A stretch of DNA of 13,981 nt. Source: Wolbachia sp. (GTDB lineage Bacteria; Pseudomonadota; Alphaproteobacteria; Rickettsiales; Anaplasmataceae). This document shows, piece by piece, positions 1-7,849 of the stretch. The DNA is taken from contig JARBCG010000004.1 in assembly GCA_028803175.1 (NCBI GenBank), forward strand, positions 1 through 13,981, given 5' to 3'. The position numbers and the translations under genes are program-made. The notes below the pieces were generated by a model. The model did not search any database, had not been told where the DNA came from, and worked only from the letters and a program-made list of their open reading frames with translations. Numbering within the stretch: the stretch's first letter is position 1; each line of letters begins with the position of its first letter.

Positions 1-90
1 AACAGTATTATAGTAATTGCTTTAGAATTTGTCTGCACATTTTTCATCTACTATTTTGCAAAAATCATCTACAAAGCAAAATAATTCCAT
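1..90 (-). pseudogene. IS982-family transposase, 5' fragment (partial, runs off window)
   Basis: Reading down from an ATG at 90, the frame gives MELFCFVDDFCKIVDEKC, which resembles the N-terminus of IS982-type transposases. It stops at a TAA at 24-22 after 22 codons. The homology resumes in another frame as SKAITIIL, the conserved stretch just after the N-terminus in this family, so a small frameshifting deletion lies around position 24. Purine-rich AAGGA upstream of the ATG could be its ribosome binding site. Bases 1-30 match 13932-13961 with a few differences, so this is a second copy of the same element. The rest lies outside the window. The copy is already broken and is not expected to make an active enzyme. 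Confidence 0.7.
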
Positions 91-247
91 GCTATCCTTT
101 CCCTCTGGGGTACCTCCTTAGTTTTTTTACAATTTAGTATAATCTTTTCTGTTTCTTTTGTTTATGCAAAATTAAACAGAATAATTAATAATTTAATATT
201 TTATGTAAATTATTAAGATTTTTATTAAGTTTTTAATGTGCATAATA

Positions 248-265
248 TTGCAGTCACAACTGCAA
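248..265. repeat. Perfect inverted repeat (7-4-7) upstream of yggT-ftsK
   Basis: TTGCAGT and ACTGCAA flank a CACA spacer. It lies in the 281-base non-coding stretch between the IS982 fragment and yggT. It has no T-run after it, so it is not a typical terminator; an operator is possible but unproven. The rest of 91-371 is AT-rich with promoter-like words, including TATAAT at 300-305 and TTGATT at 314-319, and no gene that I can see. Confidence 0.4.
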
Positions 266-371
266 ATAATTAGAGGTTTTTCTTTTTAGAAGTGTAAAAT
301 ATAATACAAAGACTTGATTTGCTCTTACTTAGGCGATAAATATACACTAAAAATTATTTGCAATGTGACTC

Positions 372-650
372 ATGCACCCAATCATATACTTAATTAATAT
401 GTTGCTTGATCTCTATAGCTTAGTTCTAATATGCTGGATCGTTCTAAACTGGCTGGTCAAATTTAATGTGATAAACATGTATAATGAAATTGTAAATAGT
501 ATAATGTACACTTTGAATCAACTTACCTATCCACCACTAAAGTTTATTAGAAGGCATGTACAAACATTTAATGGATTATACTTATCTGTAATTATATTGC
601 TAATAGTAATACACTTTGTAAAATATACAATGATTTACTATTTTAATTAG
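372..650 (+). CDS. YggT family small membrane protein
   Basis: The 92-residue protein has two hydrophobic segments, about residues 4-28 and 68-90. They are separated by an amphipathic stretch containing the Tyr-Pro-Pro and Arg-Arg residues seen in YggT/YlmG proteins (a YPPLKFIRR stretch at about 53-61). YggT proteins are small inner-membrane proteins often found near division or cell-shape genes; their biochemical role is unsettled. The stop codon at 648-650 is followed directly by the ftsK ATG at 651, so the two genes are very likely co-transcribed and perhaps translationally coupled. An upstream in-frame ATG at 363 is closed at once by TGA, which fixes the start at 372. Length is normal for the family. 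The family assignment rests on pattern recognition. Confidence 0.8.
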   Translation: MHPIIYLINMLLDLYSLVLICWIVLNWLVKFNVINMYNEIVNSIMYTLNQLTYPPLKFIRRHVQTFNGLYLSVIILLIVIHFVKYTMIYYFN

Positions 651-2771
651 ATGTTAAAAAAATATCTGAAATCGGCTATATACCTATTGCTTTTAATATA
701 CGTATATATATCAGTTTTTAGCTATAATTACAAGGATCCATCCTTAAACACAGTGACAAGTGAAGAAGTCACAAATTTAGGTGGGATAGTAGGTTCATAT
801 TTAGCCGACATATTAGTGCAGTTCCTTGGACTGACTAGCATCACAATAACCACAACTATAGTTTATTTACTAATCTTCATACCATCAAAAATATTACTAG
901 AAATTCTGTATTTGATACTAGTAAATTTAGGAATATGCGTAATATTACCTGAACTTTCGCTCAATATAACTGAGAGATATAGGAATGGAGGAATAATAGG
1001 AGATGCGCTGCTAAATTACTGTCCATTTTTTGTATTTGTGATAGTAACATCAATAGGCCTGGTAGGACTTATTGGTTGGAAAAGGACAGCTTACTCTCTG
1101 TTTTTCATATACAAAAAAGCAGCTTTCCCGTTGGTAAGGATTATATTTTTTAGATTGCGCAAACCTACCGGATACTCCACTGCACCACCAATAATAAAAA
1201 AAAGCCAAATGGTTCAAACAATCAAACAGCAACAAAGAGAAAAACAAAAGAAAACTACTGAGGAAGTTCTTAAATCTTCTAGCAATTTTGTACTTCCAAG
1301 TATTAATTTGCTTTCTAAACCTCGAGAGTCATTGCAGAAAAGAAAGTTAAATGAAGCAGAAAGCAATCAAACTTTAACCTTATTAGAGAAAGTCTTAAAT
1401 GACTTTGGTATTCAAGGCCAAATTATTAACGTTTGTTATGGACCGGTTGTAACTTTATATAAACTTGAACCACAAGCTGGCACAAAGTCTGCAAGAGTAA
1501 TCGGACTTGCAGATGACATCGCACGCTCAATGAGTGCACTTTCAGCACGTATTTCAATAATACGCGGGCAAAATGCTATGGGAATAGAGTTGCCAAACAA
1601 AGAACGAGAAATTGTGATGTTGCGTGATTTACTTGAATCGCCGGAGTATCAGAATTCTAATTTAAATCTTCCAATAGCGCTAGGTAAAGAAATAAGTGGA
1701 AAGCCAGTTATTGCAGATTTAACAAAAATGCCTCACCTGCTCGTTGCTGGAACCACAGGATCAGGTAAATCAGTTGCGATTAATACCATGATTCTTTCGC
1801 TCATATATCGATTAAATCCTGACGAATGTAAGATGATAATGATCGATCCTAAAATGCTGGAGCTTTCTATATACGACTCTATACCGCACTTAATCGCACC
1901 GGTGGTTACTGAGCCAAAAAAAGCTATTATTGCCCTCAAGTGGATAGTGAAAGAAATGGAAAATCGTTATCGCATTATGTCATATTTAAATGTACGTAAC
2001 GTTATAAATTATAACCAAAAAATCACGGAAGCAATGAATAACGGAATAGAATTAGAACGTGTTGTACAGATTGGATTTAACTCAACAACAGGTAAGCCTA
2101 TATTTGAAAAAATACCAATAAAAATGGAGGCTTTTCCATACATTGTAGTCATTGTAGATGAAATGGCTGATCTTATGCTCGTTGCAGGTAAAGAGATAGA
2201 GTGCTCAATTCAGCGTTTGGCTCAAATGGCCAGAGCTGCAGGAATACACATAATTATGGCAACACAACGTCCATCTGTTGATGTGATCACTGGTGTAATA
2301 AAGGCAAATTTTCCAACTAGGATTAGTTTTGCAGTCACTTCTAAAATAGATAGCCGTACAATACTCGGTGAACAAGGCGCTGAACAATTGCTTGGTATGG
2401 GAGATATGCTTTATATGGCTTCTGGTGGAAAAATCATAAGAGTGCATGGTCCTTTTGTTAGCGATGATGAAGTACAAGATATAGTTGAGCACCTTAAAAT
2501 GCAGGGTGAACCAAACTACATGGAAGAAATCACCAAGGAAGATGAAAATTCTGCATCAGAGATGGATGATAAGATGCAAGATGAAGAAAATGACCTATAT
2601 AACCAAGCAGTATCTATAGTGCAAAGAGACCAAAAAGTTTCAACTAGCTATATTCAACGGCAGCTTAGAATAGGTTACAACAGAGCTGCAAATATTGTTG
2701 ATAGAATGGAAAAAGAAGGTATTGTCAGTCCCCCAAGTCACTCAGGAAAAAGGGAGATATTGATGAACTAG
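651..2771 (+). CDS. ftsK: DNA translocase FtsK
   Basis: FtsK is a septum-anchored hexameric ATPase that pumps chromosomal DNA during division and helps resolve chromosome dimers. This 706-residue protein has the expected order. A hydrophobic membrane domain covers about residues 8-165, with at least four segments. A short charged linker (about 166-240) follows, then the RecA-like motor with Walker A GTTGSGKS at 367-374 and Walker B ending in VIVDEMADLM at 500-509. MATQRPSVDVITG follows at 536-548. The last 65 residues (about 640-706) form the winged-helix gamma domain, ending ...VSPPSHSGKREIL, which in other species reads oriented KOPS-type sites. The linker is far shorter than in E. coli FtsK, as is usual in alphaproteobacteria. 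The frame is intact and abuts yggT upstream. Confidence 0.97.
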   Translation: MLKKYLKSAIYLLLLIYVYISVFSYNYKDPSLNTVTSEEVTNLGGIVGSYLADILVQFLGLTSITITTTIVYLLIFIPSKILLEILYLILVNLGICVILPELSLNITERYRNGGIIGDALLNYCPFFVFVIVTSIGLVGLIGWKRTAYSLFFIYKKAAFPLVRIIFFRLRKPTGYSTAPPIIKKSQMVQTIKQQQREKQKKTTEEVLKSSSNFVLPSINLLSKPRESLQKRKLNEAESNQTLTLLEKVLNDFGIQGQIINVCYGPVVTLYKLEPQAGTKSARVIGLADDIARSMSALSARISIIRGQNAMGIELPNKEREIVMLRDLLESPEYQNSNLNLPIALGKEISGKPVIADLTKMPHLLVAGTTGSGKSVAINTMILSLIYRLNPDECKMIMIDPKMLELSIYDSIPHLIAPVVTEPKKAIIALKWIVKEMENRYRIMSYLNVRNVINYNQKITEAMNNGIELERVVQIGFNSTTGKPIFEKIPIKMEAFPYIVVIVDEMADLMLVAGKEIECSIQRLAQMARAAGIHIIMATQRPSVDVITGVIKANFPTRISFAVTSKIDSRTILGEQGAEQLLGMGDMLYMASGGKIIRVHGPFVSDDEVQDIVEHLKMQGEPNYMEEITKEDENSASEMDDKMQDEENDLYNQAVSIVQRDQKVSTSYIQRQLRIGYNRAANIVDRMEKEGIVSPPSHSGKREILMN

Positions 2772-2831
2772 TAATTCTTAATATTGACACAAGATAATAC
2801 CACATTTGTATAAGTTTTTTATAGGTGTGAC

Positions 2832-3726
2832 ATGAACTTCAAATTAAGAAAGGGATAGTATGACTACAATGAGAGTTTATTTAAGAAATTTGGCATAAAA
2901 GCACAAGAAGTAGTGGGTGAAGATTGCGCAAAAATATTCATATTAATGCACAAAAAAATAAAAAAGTTGTCTCTAGAAATCTACAACAAATTCACACTAG
3001 ATGAAATTTGCTTAGATAAAATTGAAGAGCCTTATAAAGAAGCACAACCTATTTTTACGGCTAGGGCAAAGCTTTTAATATACGTTAACCCATTATGCAA
3101 TGGTAGAGGTAGCTTGATTATTAAAAGTGAGGATTTGACAAGATACAAACCTCAAGTGTTAAAAAATAAAATAAACTGGAATGATAGACATACACAACAT
3201 GCTTATATTTTTAGTTTGATAAGCTCACTGTTAGGCATCTCTTTATTTATATCATTATTTTATTTAGCGATCAAACTCACTTGTTTGGCTATTGTATTGC
3301 CTACTGTATAATGTCTCTCACTATACTTCCTATCGCTGCTTTTTGCTTTTTCATATGTACTAGTCTTATTTGTAACGTGTTAAAGACTCTAGGTTTAAAA
3401 AAAATGCTTTACTTATGCTGATACTCATAAACCTGACGTCTTAAATTTCTTACAACCTGCTTTGATAGGTCTAACTTACTTATTATGTTTTGGTTTTGAC
3501 AGCATGCTGATTGCATCTATTATAGCATGTGGATGTTTAGCATTAAAAGAGTTAACAGATGAAATTTATGAAAGAAAGGTCGTAAATCTTGTGAAAAATG
3601 AGGAAAAAAGTTCTGAGCAAGAAGAAAAAACCTCAGAGATTATCACCTGAAGGTGAATCAAGTAGCACGGTAGACTCTTGTAGCACTTTTAATGTGCAGG
3701 TTCACAAAGAAACACAACTTAGCTAA
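2832..3726 (+). pseudogene. Decayed two-part membrane protein gene, function unknown
   Basis: An ATG at 2832 opens MNFKLRKG and meets a TAG at 2856-2858. The same frame then runs open to 3311 (ESLFKKFGIKAQEVVGEDC...), ending in a long hydrophobic segment (ISSLLGISLFISLFYLAI). The hydrophobic reading continues in a different frame from about 3311 (SLTILPIAAFCFFICTSL). It shifts again at an eight-A run (3397-3404) into TYADTHKPDVLNFLQPAL and another membrane segment ending near 3570. After an A6 run near 3627-3632 a third shift would give a Ser/Thr-rich tail ending at the TAA at 3724-3726, overlapping the folC end by a few bases. At least three lesions make this a pseudogene of a roughly 290-residue protein with about four membrane segments. 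A GTG at 2913 could still start a 132-residue fragment. I do not recognise a named family. Confidence 0.65.
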
Positions 3727-5011
3727 AATTCTCCATAGCAAGGTCCCTAGCTAAAAACAACGATCCACAAATCAATATAGTTTTTATATTTTTAATAGGG
3801 ACCTTTAATATGTGGTTTAATATAGCATCACTGATAGATTCACACTCAATAGTATCTATTCCTATATTGCCGGCTTTTTCTTTAATTAAATTTGTAGTTG
3901 TTGCATTAGGCTCTGATTTTACACAAACTGCACACAGTAACTTAACATATGTTTTTAAATGCTTCAAAAACCCCTCCACATTCCTGTTGCGAGTAACACC
4001 AAAAATAACATAGATGCCTTCAGTAAAATTATTTCCTATCCATTTAGACAGCACTTTAGCACCATCATTATTGTGTGCACCATCCAAAAACAACTGCCAA
4101 TCTTCTGGTAATAAGGAAATTAACTTACCTTCCTTTATACGTTCTAATCTTGCTGGCCAACAAGTATGTTGCAGACCTGCAGAAATATCTTCTTCTCCAA
4201 TATCAAATCCATACTTTCCACATAGAATACTGCTAGCTGCAATGGCATTACCTGCATTAATTATCTGGTGATCACCTTTAAGTGAAGGTAAAGGGAATTC
4301 TATCGATTGAACAGCTGATTGGAAAATCATTCTCCTACCTTGTTTTTTGCAATTCCACTCAAAACCTCCTCTGCATAAAGGAGATTTTTTGCTGATTGCA
4401 TGAAATTCTAATGCGTTCATTACGGATTTTTCTTGCGGTGCAATTACACAAGTAACATTAGGTTTCATTATTCCAGCTTTTTCACCTGCTATAATTTCTA
4501 CACTAGGGCCAAGATATTCGGTATGATCAAGCGCAATAGAAGTTATTATCGTTAAAATTGGGTCATCTATAACATTTGTTGCATCAAGCCTACCACCCAT
4601 ACCAACTTCAATTAAAGTAACGTCAGCTTTATTACATGAAAAAGCAAGAAACGCTGCAATTGTTGCAGCTTCAAATAAAGTGATTAACTGCTCCGAAATT
4701 GCTGCACGACACTCTTCCAGCAAATTGTATAACTCATTGTCATCAATATAGCTGCCTGCAATCACTACTCTTTCATTAAAGTGTACTAAATGTGGGGAAG
4801 TATATGCATGAACTTTATACCCAGCTGCTTGCATTATATGCCTTATAAAGGCTAGAGTTGAACCTTTTCCGTTAGTGCCAGCTATGTGTACAATGGGAGG
4901 TATTTTCTTTTCAGGATTGCCTAATTTGCTCAAAAAACTCTTTATGCGATCAAGAGAATAGTCATTCAGTCTACTACCAAGCGGCTTAGGCCAGTGAGGT
5001 ATGTATATCAT
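3719..5011 (-). CDS. folC: Folylpolyglutamate synthase / dihydrofolate synthase
   Basis: FolC is a Mur-ligase-type cytosolic enzyme that uses ATP to add glutamate to dihydropteroate and/or folates, which retains folate cofactors in the cell. The 430-residue product has the family hallmarks in order: P-loop GTNGKGS at 45-51, TSPHLVHFNER at 71-81, EVGMGGRLDATN at 135-146, LDHTEYLG at 161-168, and LDGAHN at 309-314 in the C-terminal domain. Length is normal and the frame is intact. Its ATG (5011-5009) overlaps the TGA of the upstream mlaC-like gene in an ATGA, so translation is probably coupled. No other folate genes are visible here, so whether it works on scavenged or self-made folate cannot be told. 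Confidence 0.96.
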   Translation of the reverse strand: MIYIPHWPKPLGSRLNDYSLDRIKSFLSKLGNPEKKIPPIVHIAGTNGKGSTLAFIRHIMQAAGYKVHAYTSPHLVHFNERVVIAGSYIDDNELYNLLEECRAAISEQLITLFEAATIAAFLAFSCNKADVTLIEVGMGGRLDATNVIDDPILTIITSIALDHTEYLGPSVEIIAGEKAGIMKPNVTCVIAPQEKSVMNALEFHAISKKSPLCRGGFEWNCKKQGRRMIFQSAVQSIEFPLPSLKGDHQIINAGNAIAASSILCGKYGFDIGEEDISAGLQHTCWPARLERIKEGKLISLLPEDWQLFLDGAHNNDGAKVLSKWIGNNFTEGIYVIFGVTRNRNVEGFLKHLKTYVKLLCAVCVKSEPNATTTNLIKEKAGNIGIDTIECESISDAILNHILKVPIKNIKTILICGSLFLARDLAMENFS

Positions 5012-5745
5012 AAATCATTATTGCATTTTAGTTCTTCTATTACACTTGCTATACCGTATGTGTCAATTTTTTCACTAAATTGAGCACGTTGACTAATTGC
5101 AATACTTATACCACTCATTATAACGTCACTTATTAAGAAGAAATTGTTACTCTCAGTAACCTTAAAATCAATATTTGTAAATTCCTCATTACTATAAGTA
5201 AATCTTGTGCTTACTAAGCAAACTTTATCTCCAGCTTCTCTTGAGCTCATTATGGTCATTTCGCTGTCATTCATATACCTATATAAAATTTTAATACACA
5301 AATTTGTAAGATAAACCTCATATTCTCTTAAAAAATCTTCCTTTTCTTTCTCTGTGGTCAAAGCCCAATATTTTCCCATAACAAATCTGGATATTCCTTT
5401 TAGATTAACATTGTCCTGAATAATTTCTTGTAGTTTTTCATATACATATTCTCGGTTTTTTTTATTTTCTCTCATAGATATTTCATCTACTTGCTGCTTC
5501 ATAGTATACACAAAAGTCTTTTGATCTACACAGTTAGCATATCTCTTGTGCAACTCGACTTCTGATGGCAATTTTGTTGCCGAAGATGATCTATAGTTAT
5601 CAAGCGCATACAAGTATTCTGCAGTGCTCACCTGAGCTTTTTCTAAAAATGTCTCACCATAAATAGGATTCAAATGAGGTCCAGTGTAAGAATTTGATGA
5701 AGTTACAATAAAAACAACAATGATTAAGGCTTTTTTAATATTCAT
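5008..5745 (-). CDS. MlaC/Ttg2D-type phospholipid-binding ABC transporter accessory protein
   Basis: MlaC proteins are periplasmic shuttles that carry phospholipids between an outer-membrane complex and the MlaFEDB inner-membrane ABC transporter. The 245-residue protein begins with a hydrophobic export segment (about residues 5-20). It contains the family core GISRFVMGKYWALTTEKEK at 117-135 followed by a Phe/Tyr-rich helix, and the family's C-terminal signature DVIMSGISIAISQRAQF at 207-223. These match the usual pattern GxxR-x-hLGxYWxxaT...F and DhxhxGhShxxxxRxxF. It is slightly longer than E. coli MlaC, mostly through an extended N-terminus. A minus-strand promoter lies just upstream (5772-5799). 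The coupling to folC looks like an accident of genome organisation, not shared function. No transporter subunits are in the window. Confidence 0.85.
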   Translation of the reverse strand: MNIKKALIIVVFIVTSSNSYTGPHLNPIYGETFLEKAQVSTAEYLYALDNYRSSSATKLPSEVELHKRYANCVDQKTFVYTMKQQVDEISMRENKKNREYVYEKLQEIIQDNVNLKGISRFVMGKYWALTTEKEKEDFLREYEVYLTNLCIKILYRYMNDSEMTIMSSREAGDKVCLVSTRFTYSNEEFTNIDFKVTESNNFFLISDVIMSGISIAISQRAQFSEKIDTYGIASVIEELKCNNDL

Positions 5746-5771
5746 AATACATATTTATTAAATAATTAACT

Positions 5772-5799
5772 ATTATACTTGAGGTATAAGATTTTACAA
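5772..5799 (-). promoter_or_regulatory. Candidate sigma-70 promoter for mlaC-folC
   Basis: On the minus strand TTGTAA (5799-5794) is followed after 16 bases by a perfect TATAAT (5777-5772). This places the start of transcription about 20 bases upstream of the mlaC-like ATG at 5745. Seen by eye; not tested against background in this very AT-rich DNA. Confidence 0.5.
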
Positions 5800-5843
5800 A
5801 AATTAAATAATAGTTAACTTTATTACTAATTTCAATATATTCA

Positions 5844-5873
5844 TAGACATGTCCGATCTAAATTAGTTATAAT
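5844..5873 (+). promoter_or_regulatory. Candidate sigma-70 promoter for the 6S-like RNA
   Basis: TAGACA (5844-5849) and TATAAT (5868-5873) are separated by 18 bases. The predicted start falls at about 5879-5881, exactly where the self-complementary RNA begins (GGATCTG). The same TAGACA hexamer is used in front of the tRNA gene at 13194. Confidence 0.6.
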
Positions 5874-5878
5874 GTATA

Positions 5879-6041
5879 GGATCTGTTCTATTCGTTATGA
5901 GTTAAGTCAAATTTCCCGAGCGATAATTTTTAGACAAGGGAATCGCCTCTGTTAGTTTTGTTTAAATTAATATGTGATGCCCACCTTGACTTAAGGTCTC
6001 AGGAATCTACTAAGGCTGACGGTAGATACGGGTCCCTTTTT
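5879..6041 (+). ncRNA. ssrS: Structured small RNA, probably 6S RNA
   Basis: 6S RNA is a stable RNA that mimics an open promoter and sequesters sigma-70 RNA polymerase. This region folds as one long hairpin. The 5' end GGATCTG (5879-5885) pairs with CGGGTCC (6029-6035), using some G-U pairs. An inner stem is made by TTAAGTCAA (5902-5910) and its exact complement TTGACTTAA (5986-5994), with GAG/CTC pairing beyond it. Between the two stems the 3' side can form its own small hairpin, ATCTAC/GTAGAT (6005-6010 with 6022-6027), as in the central bubble of 6S RNAs. A T5 tract (6037-6041) follows the closing stem, and a good promoter precedes the 5' end. Length (about 160 nt) and layout fit alphaproteobacterial 6S RNA. 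The primary sequence alone is not decisive, so another structured RNA remains possible. Confidence 0.55.
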
Positions 6042-6055
6042 AATTGGTTTAGGTT

Positions 6056-6517
6056 ATGCTTCATCAATATAAAGAACAAGATACTTTTTTCTGCTCACCT
6101 TATGAGATATTTCAGACAGTGATTGACGTTGAGAAATATCCTAATTTTGTCCCTTGGTGCAAAGCAGTTTATATAAAGAAAAAAGTTAATAATCATATGG
6201 TTGTTGATTTACTAGCAGCTTTTCATGGAATTAACGGACAATATACATCAGAAATCACTGCCATGCCTCCTAATAAAACAAATGAAGGGTGGATCAAAGT
6301 TGCATCATCAAATGGAATATTTAAGCATCTATATAACGAATGGCAGTTTATTCTTATAGATGAAAATAAAACTATGGTAAAGTTTTATATAGAATTTAAA
6401 TTTAAGTCCAATGCATTTTCAATGTTATTAAACTCAGTGTATGAATATACACAAAGTAGAATAATTGCTGCATTTAAAGACAGGGCTGAACGGTTTATCA
6501 AGCAAAAGTTATCTTGA
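6056..6517 (+). CDS. RatA/COQ10-type START-domain (SRPBCC) protein
   Basis: The 153-residue protein belongs to the polyketide cyclase/START-like fold group that includes mitochondrial Coq10 and bacterial RatA. It shows the conserved opening of that family: a Tyr/Pro-containing helix at residues 15-23 and then VEKYPNFVPWCKA at 25-37. Later come the beta-strand EWQFILI near 95-101 and the amphipathic C-terminal helix (about 125-150) that closes the hydrophobic pocket. Coq10 binds ubiquinone and supports respiration, which is the likely role in an obligate intracellular respirer. The E. coli homologue was reported to interfere with ribosome assembly, hence the toxin name sometimes attached. There is no antitoxin partner here. 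The start lies 15 bases after the T-tract of the upstream RNA. Confidence 0.85.
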   Translation: MLHQYKEQDTFFCSPYEIFQTVIDVEKYPNFVPWCKAVYIKKKVNNHMVVDLLAAFHGINGQYTSEITAMPPNKTNEGWIKVASSNGIFKHLYNEWQFILIDENKTMVKFYIEFKFKSNAFSMLLNSVYEYTQSRIIAAFKDRAERFIKQKLS

Positions 6518-6572
6518 CATTAATATTCATATAAACACATAATTTTCTGATCAGTTTGGTATTTATATTGTT

Positions 6573-7277
6573 ATGGTTTTTAGATTATTGTTTTTCTTAA
6601 TTTTTGTAAGCGTCAGTTCATATGCTACTGTTAAGCGAGACTTACCTAATGATCAAAATATTCAAAAAAACTCCAATGAAATAACACAAGAAGAACTATT
6701 ATCACCATTACCTGATGATAAATATTTAGGAGATCTAAAGGCACCAATTCTAATGATAGAGTATGCTTCGTTAACTTGCTATCATTGCTCTCTCTTCCAT
6801 AAGGATATCTTTCCAAAAATTAAAAAGAAATATATAGACACAGGTAGAATGTTATACATATTTCGGCATTTCCCTTTGGATTATCGAGCACTCAAGGCTG
6901 CAATGTTAAGCAATTGTTATGAAAAACAAGAAGATTATTTTAATTTTAATAAAGCTGTTTTTGGCTCAATAGACTCATGGAACTACTCCAATTTGAGTGA
7001 TTTAACTTTATTACAAAAGATTGCTGCATTAAGTAACTTGAAACAGGATACATTTAATCAATGCATTGATAATAAAAAAATAATGGACAAGATTATAAAT
7101 GATAAATCGCTTGCAATTAATAAGCTTGGTATAATGGCTACCCCAATATTTTTTATCAAGTTTAACAACAACAAATCCTATATAGATTATAATGAAATCA
7201 AGCACGAAGGTCACAGAAAACTAGAATACTTCATTAATGTGATAGACAGGTTATATGAAAAAGCTACAGTAGAATGA
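6573..7277 (+). CDS. Secreted DsbA-like thiol-disulfide oxidoreductase
   Basis: DsbA-type proteins form or rearrange disulfides in exported proteins. The 234-residue product has a hydrophobic signal peptide (residues 4-16, probable cleavage after SSYA at 18) and then a low-complexity stretch to about 45. A thioredoxin-like DsbA domain follows, with active-site CYHC at 69-72 and the cis-proline loop ATP at 189-191. Two more cysteines, Cys115 and Cys164, lie in the inserted helical domain and could form a second disulfide, as described for the Wolbachia alpha-DsbA1 protein. I do not assign alpha-DsbA1 versus alpha-DsbA2 with certainty. The N-terminal segment is not obviously long enough to form the trimerisation stalk reported for some relatives. 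The gene is intact. Confidence 0.9.
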   Translation: MVFRLLFFLIFVSVSSYATVKRDLPNDQNIQKNSNEITQEELLSPLPDDKYLGDLKAPILMIEYASLTCYHCSLFHKDIFPKIKKKYIDTGRMLYIFRHFPLDYRALKAAMLSNCYEKQEDYFNFNKAVFGSIDSWNYSNLSDLTLLQKIAALSNLKQDTFNQCIDNKKIMDKIINDKSLAINKLGIMATPIFFIKFNNNKSYIDYNEIKHEGHRKLEYFINVIDRLYEKATVE

Positions 7278-7308
7278 TACCTACCGCAGCTTATTGACAA
7301 GCAAAAGT

Positions 7309-7587
7309 CTAATCTGCATTATCATTTTTTGCTGGTGTCGATGGCTTTTTACGTACAAATTCTCTTTTTTTAGAGTCCCAACCATAATAATACATAGCAG
7401 GTTTATTCTCTATGAATATTATTGTCCCGTCATTACATTGAACAATATCCATTCCTTTTTTCTGAGCACAATCAAAATTTACCTTGTATTGTTCACGATA
7501 AGCTGGACTTTGTAGTAACGAAGCTCCTTCATCTTTGCTAGACTTTTCACTTAGTGTGTCAGCTTCACTAGCAATATTATAAGACAT
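7309..7587 (-). CDS. Small hypothetical protein
   Basis: A 92-residue soluble protein with no signal peptide or membrane segment. The N-terminal third is acidic and Ser-rich (SEADTLSEKSSKDEGAS). A central part has two cysteines (VNFDCAQKKG and VQCNDGT) and a short aromatic stretch (MYYYGWD), and the tail is Lys-rich. I do not recognise a family. Support for it being a real gene is a strong purine-rich ribosome binding site (GAGGGGGGG about 5 bases before the ATG), balanced composition, and a placement that fits the divergent intergenic region on its 5' side. It runs towards dsbA, ending 31 bases from that gene's end. The opposite-strand frame here looks like noise. Confidence 0.7.
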   Translation of the reverse strand: MSYNIASEADTLSEKSSKDEGASLLQSPAYREQYKVNFDCAQKKGMDIVQCNDGTIIFIENKPAMYYYGWDSKKREFVRKKPSTPAKNDNAD

Positions 7588-7680
7588 ATAACCCCCCCTC
7601 TAATTGATTATAAAAATATGCATTTTAAAAAGAGAAATGTGCATAAACAATCTCCTTGATTTTCATTTAATAATTGACTA

Positions 7681-7719
7681 ATTATTATACTAGTTGATTA
7701 TAGTACAATGTATAATAAC
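7681..7719. repeat. Inverted repeat in the divergent intergenic region
   Basis: ATTATTATAC (7681-7690) and GTATAATAAC (7710-7719) are complementary in 9 of 10 positions and contain TATAAT-like words on both strands. They lie in 7588-7849, the only stretch where the small minus-strand gene and the methyltransferase gene can both have promoters. Nothing else is evident in these 262 bases, which are extremely AT-rich. Confidence 0.35.
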
Positions 7720-7849
7720 TCCTGTCACTTAAAATTTTACATTATAAAATAATAATTTAAAGTAAGCGTTATTATTATTTTTAACTGTGCTATTGTTGTT
7801 TACCAATTTTATATAAATTAAGTCCTTTTACTTTATAGCACAAAGTATA

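Noticed and set aside
1050..2492. Minus-strand open frames inside ftsK
   Set aside because: They are antisense to well-conserved FtsK domains, including Walker A, and are Cys/Ser-rich, typical of reverse-strand shadows.
3810..4271. Two plus-strand open frames opposite folC
   Set aside because: They lie entirely antisense to the conserved folC coding sequence and have no ribosome binding site or family motifs.
5875..5884. TATAGGATCT shared with 9201-9210
   Set aside because: Only ten bases match and the surroundings differ; it is likely chance in AT-rich DNA, not evidence that the 6S-like RNA is a dispersed repeat.
6056..6517. RatA label as a toxin-antitoxin system
   Set aside because: There is no antitoxin gene next to it, and the family is better understood as a ubiquinone-binding COQ10-type protein.
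7294..7515. Plus-strand open frame opposite the small protein at 7309-7587
   Set aside because: Its composition (Ile/Phe/Tyr/Trp-rich) looks like a shadow, and only the minus-strand frame has a strong ribosome binding site.
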